Positions 7,541 through 13,382 of a DNA stretch of 13,382 nt are shown here, in pieces. The DNA is taken from NCBI GenBank assembly GCA_030618905.1, contig JAUXCL010000050.1:1-13382 (forward strand). The letters run 5' to 3'. Source of the stretch: Bacteroidales bacterium (GTDB taxonomy: Bacteria; Bacteroidota; Bacteroidia; Bacteroidales; B18-G4). The stretch's first letter is position 1; every line of letters begins with the position of its first letter. The translations under genes and the position numbers were made by a program. The notes beneath the pieces are model-generated. The model saw nothing but the letters and a program-made list of their open reading frames with translations, did no database searches and had not been told where the DNA came from.

Positions 7541-7553
7541 TGATCAATGATCA
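7541..7553. repeat. Doubled TGATCA palindrome
   Basis: Two copies of the self-complementary hexamer TGATCA are separated by one base, 6 bp after the crotonase stop and directly before the heptamer array. A hairpin with a 5-bp stem and 3-nt loop is possible but has no T-tract, so it is not a convincing terminator. Confidence 0.5.
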
Positions 7554-7602
7554 GTTCACCGTTCACCGTTCACCCTTCACCCTTCACCCTTCACCGTTCA
7601 CC
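7554..7602. repeat. Tandem heptamer array, seven units of (G/C)TTCACC
   Basis: Seven consecutive 7-bp units fill 49 bp without interruption. Only the first base varies between units, in the order G, G, G, C, C, C, G. It is intergenic, between the crotonase stop and the promoter of the T9SS cargo gene, ending 47 bp before that promoter's -33 element. The period is not 3, so it does not look coding, and no start precedes it. A low-complexity minisatellite prone to copy-number change is the plainest reading. Confidence 0.95.
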
Positions 7603-7649
7603 CCGTTTACTGGTTCGATTCAACCAATTAAGCAATATTTATTTTCACA

Positions 7650-7680
7650 TTGACTTTTACTTCATGTTTTCATACCTTTA
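7650..7680 (+). promoter_or_regulatory. Probable promoter of the T9SS cargo gene
   Basis: TTG (7650-7652) is followed after 20 bp by TACCTTTA (7673-7680), five of six fixed positions of TAnnTTTG. The ATG at 7712 would follow a short leader of roughly 27 bases. The -7 box overlaps an odd palindrome ACCTTTAAGGT (7674-7684). Confidence 0.5.
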
Positions 7681-7711
7681 AGGTGATAAAGTCCAACAAA
7701 TACCCTTAATT

Positions 7712-8710
7712 ATGAAAAAGTCAATTACTGTCTTTTCCCTATTCGTAATTATATCATTTTTATCAGCATCCGTCCAGGCTCAAACATACACATACAGGCT
7801 TAGCACAAGCTTCAATGCCAATGAAGCTGGTGCTCCGGCATTAACACAGATCCCTAACGACCAGGGATTTACCGGTAATTTCACCACAAGGCCGGTTCCA
7901 GTTTCTACCTGTGAACAAGGTGGGGATGCCAAGGGTTACTTTTTTGAAGATGATGCCGGCCTTCAATTTGATAATCCAGACGGGTTTATCACAACAACAT
8001 ACTCATTATCATTAATCTTCCAGTTTGACGAGTTCATTGCTCCTCCCCCCTGGGTACGTATATTAAGCTTTACCCATGATGATGATCATGGAATATATAT
8101 TTACCTGACCAATCCACCCACGAATGGCACACTTGATTTCTGGCCTCATGGAACGGTTGGAAATGACAATTTTTTTAATACCGTTGATTTCTACCAATTG
8201 ATCCTGATCAGAGACAATGCCGGATTAGTTCATGTCTATATCAATGGAAATGAATTTGCTGAATATGATGACTCAGGTACACAGGAATACATACCACAAC
8301 CCGGAAAGAATTATCTTAAATTCTTCAGGGATCATCCATCCGTTCTGGCTGATGAGGCTTCTCCGGGTTTCGTATCGAATATTGTAATCAGCAAGATTGC
8401 GTGGACTCCACAAGAGGTGGCAGTGAAGTGGGGAGAGTTTTGTGAATCATTACTCTCTACTGAAGAATTAAATATTGAGACAATAAGGATTTTCCCAATT
8501 CCGGCAAAAAATAATTTAACGGTTCAATTACCGGGCATTCAATCCAGGGCAACTTTAAGCGTTTTTGATATCACAGGTAAGTTGATCATTCAGCAAGATG
8601 TATTTAAAGAATCGACAAGTATTGATGTTTCCCGCTTACATTCAGGACTTTATATATTAAAAATTGACCAGGGAACAGCATCCAGGATGATAAAATTCAC
8701 CAAGAACTGA
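7712..8710 (+). CDS. Secreted LamG-like protein with type IX secretion sorting domain
   Basis: The 332-residue product starts with a signal peptide (about 1-23, ending SVQA before Gln24), exported by Sec. Residues about 75-245 look like a concanavalin A/LamG-type beta sandwich: strands such as YSLSLIFQFDEF, a GLVHVYINGNEFAEYDDSG segment typical of LamG ligand-facing loops, and the closing VSNIVISKIAWTPQEV strand. Residues about 256-332 form a T9SS type A C-terminal sorting domain: IRIFPIPAKNNLTV, then SVFDITGKLI, then a final LHSGLYILKI segment and basic end. Family knowledge says such proteins cross the outer membrane by the Por system, lose the tail and are often surface-attached or released. 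No catalytic domain is evident, so binding of a carbohydrate or other surface ligand is inferred. It converges on the Omp85 gene with a 7-bp gap. Confidence 0.85.
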   Translation: MKKSITVFSLFVIISFLSASVQAQTYTYRLSTSFNANEAGAPALTQIPNDQGFTGNFTTRPVPVSTCEQGGDAKGYFFEDDAGLQFDNPDGFITTTYSLSLIFQFDEFIAPPPWVRILSFTHDDDHGIYIYLTNPPTNGTLDFWPHGTVGNDNFFNTVDFYQLILIRDNAGLVHVYINGNEFAEYDDSGTQEYIPQPGKNYLKFFRDHPSVLADEASPGFVSNIVISKIAWTPQEVAVKWGEFCESLLSTEELNIETIRIFPIPAKNNLTVQLPGIQSRATLSVFDITGKLIIQQDVFKESTSIDVSRLHSGLYILKIDQGTASRMIKFTKN

Positions 8711-8717
8711 TGGTATA

Positions 8718-9884
8718 TTAAAAAGCTTCCGTTAATTGAACATACACTCCGGTAGACCCGTCAATACCGAAACCTACATCAATCCTGACATTGAACCTGG
8801 GCTGTAACTCCAGTCGGTAGCCTAAGCCCGCATTGGGTAATATTTGTGGTAAATTCCAATCATTAATGTTGTGCCCCAGGAAGCCTGCACCAGCCCACAT
8901 GGCAATGCCATGTCTGGACCAAAAGTTTTCTTTCCTTTTGGGGTTTACCGGATTAAACATATGGCGATATTCCAATATGCCAAGGACCATAGTCCTGTCA
9001 CGAAATCTTCCCCATAAATACCCCCTGAGGTCGTATGGAGAGCCAACCATAGAAAGCTCTGCATAGGGTATATTGCCCATGCCTATCCTGCTTCTCAGAG
9101 TCCAGGCAAGAATATGCCGGGGTCGCCATAACTGCTTATATTGCCTGTAATCCATATCAATGATCTGGTAATTATTTTCACTTCCAAATACAGAAGAATA
9201 ATCAATGGCTGCGACCTTGAAAAACACGCCCTTGTATGCGTTAGATACATTATCACGGGTATCATATTGCCCGATAACACCAAAACCAGCATTGAAATTA
9301 TTGGGGCCATACCTGTAATAATATGGTTCCCCTTGCATTATCGGCTGGACTTCAGTAGATAAGGTTTGGTTGATATCAATTAAAATCCCGGCAAACAAAC
9401 CTTTTACGGCCTCAAACAAAAATTCTGGCATAAATTGAAACCAATTTCGATGATAAGCTGTGGTATTAGGGCCTTTAGGAATGTATAAGTTAGGCTCATA
9501 TCCAACACCAAAATAGTTATCCGGCATATTCTTGTACCAAAAGGTATGCATGATCCTGAACCTGTCATTTTTAAGAAATACATTCCCTTTGTTCATTAGA
9601 ATTACAGCACCTTCAATGCCCACGGCCAGATAAGTAATGTTAGAAGATCGTTGCAATGATGTATCCGGGATGTTTGTGGAAAAAGTGACAAGCAGGTTAG
9701 CACCCACGATGAGTTTAAGTTCAGGTGTATACGCAGGACCGCCCATGCCGCTAAAACGAAAATTCCGGGTCTGCCTGATAGAATCACGCCTGGCCTTTTT
9801 CAGGGTTTTATTATCAGGTTCCTGGGCAGCAGCCTGACTGACTGTTGCTAACAGAAATACAAAAATGAGCAGATATCTGATCAA
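8718..9884 (-). CDS. Omp85/BamA-TamA-type outer-membrane barrel without POTRA domains
   Basis: The 388-residue product has a signal peptide (about 1-20, ending SQAAA before Gln21), a short charged linker, and then almost entirely alternating beta-barrel sequence from about residue 50. Omp85 hallmarks are YDTRDN (207-212), the L6-loop DLRGY (285-289, standing in for VRGF/Y) and a C-terminal YVQLTEAF ending in Phe, as outer-membrane barrels do. No room exists for POTRA domains, so it is not BamA itself; it resembles POTRA-less barrels annotated as BamA/TamA family in Bacteroidota, of unknown substrate. Translation probably starts at TTG (9884-9882): an in-frame TAA is three codons upstream and no ATG occurs before the signal peptide. 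The TTG shares bases with the TGA stop of the M23 gene (TTGA), implying translational coupling. Confidence 0.85.
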   Translation of the reverse strand: MIRYLLIFVFLLATVSQAAAQEPDNKTLKKARRDSIRQTRNFRFSGMGGPAYTPELKLIVGANLLVTFSTNIPDTSLQRSSNITYLAVGIEGAVILMNKGNVFLKNDRFRIMHTFWYKNMPDNYFGVGYEPNLYIPKGPNTTAYHRNWFQFMPEFLFEAVKGLFAGILIDINQTLSTEVQPIMQGEPYYYRYGPNNFNAGFGVIGQYDTRDNVSNAYKGVFFKVAAIDYSSVFGSENNYQIIDMDYRQYKQLWRPRHILAWTLRSRIGMGNIPYAELSMVGSPYDLRGYLWGRFRDRTMVLGILEYRHMFNPVNPKRKENFWSRHGIAMWAGAGFLGHNINDWNLPQILPNAGLGYRLELQPRFNVRIDVGFGIDGSTGVYVQLTEAF

Positions 9885-11614
9885 TTCAACTTAAGTTCAG
9901 CTTCAAATATCGTAATATTATCCTTTTGGTCACTAACTTCAAGCTTAAAATGATTATCGCCCTTCATTGTGCGCTCGTCAACCAGATAAAACAGGAGATT
10001 ATTTTTTGCGTCATATTGTATGAGGATCCATTCTCCGTTGATGGTTCCCTTGTAGGATTTTAGCCCCGACAGATCATCCTTTACCTTGAACTTAATTTTC
10101 TGATCCATCATTATTTGCTGCCCGTTCCTGACATTTAATGGTTTGATCCGGGGTGCAACAGTGTCGATGATGATGGTATATTTTCCAAAATCCCGGATCT
10201 TGCCTCTGATCCAGCCATCTGTATACGCACCGCCGGCTGCTGACATTGCATTTCCATTTTCACCGTTCACCCTGGCCAATAGTGCCTTATCCTGCAATTC
10301 TGCAGGAAGATTAACAGGCTGAATTGAAAGCGTTAAATATTTGTGAATCGGGGTATTATCATGATGTATATGATAAACCGGGGCAAAGGTCCCATCCAGC
10401 ATAAGTGACGTGGAATAAGTAAAATCAACATGATCATAAAAGGCATAAGCCGGAAAAAATATTTCTATCCCCTTTGATTCGAATATTGATTCATCCCTCC
10501 AGGAAATGACCTGGCCATCTTTGGGTGGAATTTTATTCGCATGGGGATTGGATAAACCTGTCCCTTTTATTAATATTTTTAGTGCTGAATGGTTTTGCTT
10601 TACATCAATCACCTCGAAACGCAACTCATGGAGCCTGGTATCGCGAATGACAATCACTCCGTCATTGATGATCTGCTCATAGACGTTCAATCTGTTATTG
10701 GGATCTAATTTCGATCGAATGTATCGCTCATTATTTTGCTTATATGCCGGATAATCGATCAGGCTATTGATGTACCTGGTCTCGGAAAAAGCGAATTTCT
10801 CAATGCGCAGATGGTATCTTAAGGAGTCATCATACCATAATTTCACTTCAAAAACGCCATTCTTATTGCCGGCTCCGTTCATCAGGTCGTAGGTCAATAA
10901 CCCAAATGACAGGTCACCATAAGCGAAGATTGTATCCTGATCAACCAGGTCATGTTTCATACCGTATCCACTAACCTGTAGTTTCAATTCACTGGCAGCG
11001 CCATTGATCAAGGCATCTGCTGATTCAGGATAGATCTTCAATTTTTTAATCTTGGGCGGAATATCATCCTTTATCTTATATCCAAACAAAAGTGGGTTAA
11101 TTGGTTGTTGAGTAGATGCCTCCCGTATTTCAAAGTGGAGATGAGGACCGAAAGAATAACCGGAATTGCCCGACAGGGCTACAATTTCTCCTTTTGCAAC
11201 CAGGTATTGACCCTTTTCCAGATACAAGTCAACTGCAAATGATTCTCTCCTGTATTGTTCGCTTTTTACATATTCAGCAAGATCACGCCGAAAACTCTGA
11301 AGGTGTGCAAAAACAGATGTATATCCGTCTTCATGATTGATATACAAGGTGTTTCCAAATCCTGAGGGTGAAACTTTGATCCTCGAAACATAACCATCTT
11401 CAATTGCATAGACGGGCAAGCCAACAGCTCCCTGCGTTTTAACATCAATACCTGAATGGAAATGATTGCTGCGCAATTCACCAAATGTCCCCGACAGGAC
11501 AGGATTTACTTCGAGAGGAAAAATAAATGTATTGTTTAAATAATCATTCTGGGCATTTCCAACACTGAAGCACAATAATGATATTACTAAAAGCAGCAGT
11601 TTTCCGGGTCTCAT
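9881..11614 (-). CDS. Secreted M23-family metallopeptidase (LytM-type)
   Basis: The 577-residue product has a signal peptide (about 1-21, ending GNA before Gln22) and an N-terminal zinc peptidase domain of the M23 family at about residues 33-175. Visible ligand and catalytic residues are His53 and Asp57 in the HxxxD motif NHFHSGIDV, His104 in VFAHLQSF, and the His158-x-His160 pair in GPHLHFEIRE. All are present, so it should be active, probably cutting peptidoglycan peptide cross-links. Residues about 186-577 are strand-rich with no recognised enzyme motif and may be Ig-like or carry partner-binding modules. The peptidase domain at the N-terminus, with a long C-terminal extension, is opposite to many LytM proteins. 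Its stop overlaps the start of the Omp85 barrel gene, so the two products are likely made together. ATG at 11614 precedes the signal directly. Confidence 0.9.
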   Translation of the reverse strand: MRPGKLLLLVISLLCFSVGNAQNDYLNNTFIFPLEVNPVLSGTFGELRSNHFHSGIDVKTQGAVGLPVYAIEDGYVSRIKVSPSGFGNTLYINHEDGYTSVFAHLQSFRRDLAEYVKSEQYRRESFAVDLYLEKGQYLVAKGEIVALSGNSGYSFGPHLHFEIREASTQQPINPLLFGYKIKDDIPPKIKKLKIYPESADALINGAASELKLQVSGYGMKHDLVDQDTIFAYGDLSFGLLTYDLMNGAGNKNGVFEVKLWYDDSLRYHLRIEKFAFSETRYINSLIDYPAYKQNNERYIRSKLDPNNRLNVYEQIINDGVIVIRDTRLHELRFEVIDVKQNHSALKILIKGTGLSNPHANKIPPKDGQVISWRDESIFESKGIEIFFPAYAFYDHVDFTYSTSLMLDGTFAPVYHIHHDNTPIHKYLTLSIQPVNLPAELQDKALLARVNGENGNAMSAAGGAYTDGWIRGKIRDFGKYTIIIDTVAPRIKPLNVRNGQQIMMDQKIKFKVKDDLSGLKSYKGTINGEWILIQYDAKNNLLFYLVDERTMKGDNHFKLEVSDQKDNITIFEAELKLN

Positions 11615-11643
11615 TTCAACTCATAAAATTTGTTCAATTACTG

Positions 11644-11651
11644 CAAAATTA
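11644..11651 (-). promoter_or_regulatory. Possible -7 box for the M23 gene
   Basis: On the minus strand TAATTTTG is a perfect TAnnTTTG match 29 bp before the ATG at 11614. The nearest upstream TTG is 26 bp away, too far for the usual spacing, so the promoter is only tentative. Confidence 0.35.
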
Positions 11652-11670
11652 GCAGATCTGGATTATCTGC
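11652..11670. repeat. Inverted repeat GCAGAT-N7-ATCTGC
   Basis: Perfect 6-bp arms are separated by 7 bp, next to the tentative M23 -7 box and between the two divergent promoters. It could be a regulator site; there is no T-tract to suggest a terminator. Confidence 0.4.
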
Positions 11671-11683
11671 ATTTTGACAAGGA

Positions 11684-11719
11684 ACAAAGTTGTTAACCAG
11701 TTTGTTTTTATAACTTTGT
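11684..11719. repeat. Inverted repeat ACAAAGTT-N20-AACTTTGT over the MATE promoter
   Basis: The 8-bp arms at 11684-11691 and 11712-11719 are exact reverse complements. The right arm coincides with the -7 box and the left arm abuts the -33 TTG, so a protein binding both arms would cover the promoter. Part of the symmetry comes from the promoter box itself, so chance cannot be excluded. Confidence 0.45.
11690..11718 (+). promoter_or_regulatory. Probable promoter of the MATE transporter gene
   Basis: TTG (11690-11692) is followed after 18 bp by TAACTTTG (11711-11718), a perfect TAnnTTTG box at good spacing. The leader to the ATG at 11792 would be about 70 bases. A second, weaker box TATCTTTC lies at 11769-11776 without a matching upstream element. 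Confidence 0.6.
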
Positions 11720-11791
11720 CGTGGCGAAGACAGCTCAGGCATAAAACAATATCATCTCCCTCGGTGTTTATCTTTCTTAGCCATCATCTGA

Positions 11792-13141
11792 ATGAAAGAT
11801 CTAAGCGTAGGTAAAGAAGGCAAATTAATCCTGCATTTTGCCACTCCCATGCTGCTGGGTAACATTTTCCAGCAGTTGTATAATGTGGTCGACAGCATTA
11901 TCGTGGGCCATTACCTGGGTAAGGAAGCCCTGGCTGCCGTTGGCTCATCTTTTCCGATCATTTTCGCATTGATTTCACTGCTCATCGGAGTCGCAATTGG
12001 TGCTACTGTTGTCATTTCTCAATACTTTGGTGCAAAAGACATTAACAGTGTAAAAAAGGCCATTGACACCCTTTACATCTTCATTTTTATTGCTTCGATC
12101 GTGATCAGTATTATCGGAATCAGCTCAAGCAGTAGTATTTTCCGCCTGATCAAACTACCGGAAAATATCATTCCACAGGCAACATTATACCTGAACATTT
12201 ACCTTTCAGGGGTCATTTTTCATTTCGGTTTCAATGGTACCAGTGCTATTCTGAGGGGACTGGGCGACTCCAAAACACCCCTGTATTTTATGATCATATC
12301 CACCATTACGAATATCGTCTTTGATTATTTGTTTATCGTGATTTTCAATTGGGGGATAGCAGGTGCGGCTATTGCAACTGTTGTTGCACAGGCAGGGGCA
12401 TTTTCTTCTGCCATTTTATATCTGAACAGGACACATCCCATCATCAACTTATCCTGGCACAGGCTTCATTTTAACAAAGAAATATTTATCAGGACCATCA
12501 GGATTGGCTTTCCGATCGGATTCCAGATGGTTTTTATATCCTTGAGCATGATTGTGATGTATTGGCTGGTTAACCCTTTTGGAACCGATATTATTGCGGC
12601 TTACAGCGTGGTTTTCAGGATTGATTCATTTGCCTCCTTACCGGCCATGAACTTTGCAGCAGCACTCTCAACCTTTGTCGGTCAGAACCTGGGGGCCAGT
12701 AAGCCTGAACGTGTCAGGATTGGTCTGCTGGCCACTTTAAAAATGACAGCCATAATATCCGTCAGTATTTCGGCGCTGTCATATATTTTTGCCGAACAGT
12801 TGATGCAGCTATTTACCACAGATCTTAATGTAATTGCCATAGGCATCGAGTATTTACATATAGTCAGTCCATTTTACATTGTATTTACAAGCATGTTCGT
12901 CATTGGGGGTGTGATGCGTGGTGCCGGTGACACACTGATCCCGATGATCATCACTTTCCTGGCGCTCTGGGTAGTGAGGATCCCGGCATGTTATTACCTG
13001 GCACAACAGATGGGTGAAACCGGGATCTGGTGGGGAATACCCCTGGCCTGGTTAACGGGGGTAACATTATCCTTCACCTATTATCTCACAGGAAGGTGGA
13101 AAACAAAAGTATTGGTTAAAATGCCCCTTAACACAAAATAA
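11792..13141 (+). CDS. MATE-family multidrug/cation efflux transporter
   Basis: The 449-residue protein is almost wholly hydrophobic, with about twelve membrane helices and the usual MATE length. The N-terminal signature PMLLGNIFQQLYNVVDSIIVG (19-39) is followed by GKEALAAVG. The internal duplication of the family is visible: RGLGDSKTP (155-163) in the first half pairs with RGAGDTLIP (376-384) in the second. Family members export cationic drugs, dyes or metabolites in exchange for Na+ or H+ at the inner membrane; the substrate here cannot be told. The start is an ATG with no Shine-Dalgarno sequence. It diverges from the M23 gene and has a good promoter overlaid by an inverted repeat, which would suit an exporter under repressor control, though no regulator gene is adjacent. 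A wall-precursor flippase role, as in related folds, is less likely. Confidence 0.93.
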   Translation: MKDLSVGKEGKLILHFATPMLLGNIFQQLYNVVDSIIVGHYLGKEALAAVGSSFPIIFALISLLIGVAIGATVVISQYFGAKDINSVKKAIDTLYIFIFIASIVISIIGISSSSSIFRLIKLPENIIPQATLYLNIYLSGVIFHFGFNGTSAILRGLGDSKTPLYFMIISTITNIVFDYLFIVIFNWGIAGAAIATVVAQAGAFSSAILYLNRTHPIINLSWHRLHFNKEIFIRTIRIGFPIGFQMVFISLSMIVMYWLVNPFGTDIIAAYSVVFRIDSFASLPAMNFAAALSTFVGQNLGASKPERVRIGLLATLKMTAIISVSISALSYIFAEQLMQLFTTDLNVIAIGIEYLHIVSPFYIVFTSMFVIGGVMRGAGDTLIPMIITFLALWVVRIPACYYLAQQMGETGIWWGIPLAWLTGVTLSFTYYLTGRWKTKVLVKMPLNTK

Positions 13142-13212
13142 AAATTGCCTAAATTTACAGTTGTTTATCATTTCAGGAATACCGATACATTATTAACATA
13201 AATTCAAATAAA

Positions 13213-13382
13213 ATGAACAAGATTTTTTCCTTAATTATTATTGCAGCGATTATGCTTATGAGCGGTTGTGAAGAAGAAAAAGCCGGCATTAATTATCCTG
13301 TGACCAACAAAGTTGAACAGGCTGATGATTATTTTGGAACCAGCGTGGAAGACCCATACCGCTGGCTGGAAGATGACAATTC
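13213..13382 (+). CDS. Prolyl oligopeptidase-type (S9A) lipoprotein, N-terminal fragment
   Basis: An ATG at 13213 opens a frame that continues to the end of the window (56 full codons). It encodes a hydrophobic segment ending in the lipobox LMSGC, so Cys19 is the likely lipidated residue and the mature protein would be membrane-anchored in the envelope. The following NYPVTNKVEQADDYFG and VEDPYRWLEDDN match the N-terminal beginning of S9A prolyl oligopeptidases, which cut short peptides after proline. The catalytic Ser, Asp and His are beyond the window. The gene starts 71 bp after the MATE stop on the same strand; TAAATTTA at 13150-13157 is a weak -7-like box without a partner. Co-transcription with the MATE gene is possible. 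Confidence 0.85.
   Translation, partial: MNKIFSLIIIAAIMLMSGCEEEKAGINYPVTNKVEQADDYFGTSVEDPYRWLEDDN

Noticed and set aside
7541..7553. Rho-independent terminator after the crotonase gene
   Set aside because: The possible stem is only 5 bp, AT-rich, and lacks a following T-tract.
7541..7602. Heptamer array plus TGATCA pair as a CRISPR array or attachment site
   Set aside because: The units are contiguous without spacers, far shorter than CRISPR repeats, and no cas, integrase or transposase gene is present.
11719..11791. Riboswitch or small leader peptide in the MATE leader
   Set aside because: The leader is only about 70 bases, with no recognised aptamer pattern and no convincing small reading frame.

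Overview
The window reads as chromosomal DNA of a Bacteroidota (Bacteroidetes) bacterium. The evidence is a type IX secretion (T9SS) C-terminal sorting domain, several matches to the Bacteroidota promoter pattern TTG/TTTG-N(17-23)-TAnnTTTG, absence of Shine-Dalgarno sequences before most starts, and gene families typical of the phylum: a five-LysM plus PBP1-like protein next to guaA, a POTRA-less Omp85 barrel, and a YwqK/MORN-type lipoprotein. The DNA is moderately AT-rich. I see no rRNA, tRNA, CRISPR array, insertion sequence or phage gene. Every intergenic gap is under 200 bp.

Layout. (1) Bases 2-283 (+) are the 3' end of a radical SAM gene of the AmmeMemoRadiSam type. It converges on the next block with a 2-bp gap. 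(2) A minus-strand block from 6296 down to 286 holds guaA (GMP synthase), a LysM x5/PBP1-like envelope protein, a MORN-repeat lipoprotein and a hexameric glutamate dehydrogenase. The gaps are 23, 30 and 57 bp, so this may be one transcript. A perfect -7 box lies only 4 bp before the guaA ATG, which suggests a leaderless or nearly leaderless message. (3) Diverging from guaA, a plus-strand pair (6383-7534, 3-bp gap) encodes a small secreted protein resembling a TonB C-terminal domain and a crotonase-fold protein that lacks both usual catalytic glutamates. (4) A 177-bp gap with seven copies of the heptamer (G/C)TTCACC leads, after a good promoter, to a LamG-like T9SS cargo protein (7712-8710). 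(5) A minus-strand pair (11614 to 8718) encodes an exported M23 metallopeptidase and an Omp85-type barrel; the barrel starts with TTG overlapping the peptidase stop codon. (6) A second divergent region (11615-11791) has a strong plus-strand promoter overlaid by a perfect 8-bp inverted repeat, and drives a MATE-family exporter. (7) The window ends inside a prolyl-oligopeptidase-type lipoprotein gene.

The region mixes central nitrogen metabolism (GMP synthase, glutamate dehydrogenase) with envelope functions (peptidoglycan binding, peptidoglycan hydrolysis, outer-membrane barrel, T9SS cargo, drug export). Most genes belong to known families and no obvious defence, CRISPR or mobile system is present. 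The least explained parts are the TonB-C-like/atypical-crotonase pair, the LysM-PBP1 protein in the guaA operon, and the M23-Omp85 coupled pair.
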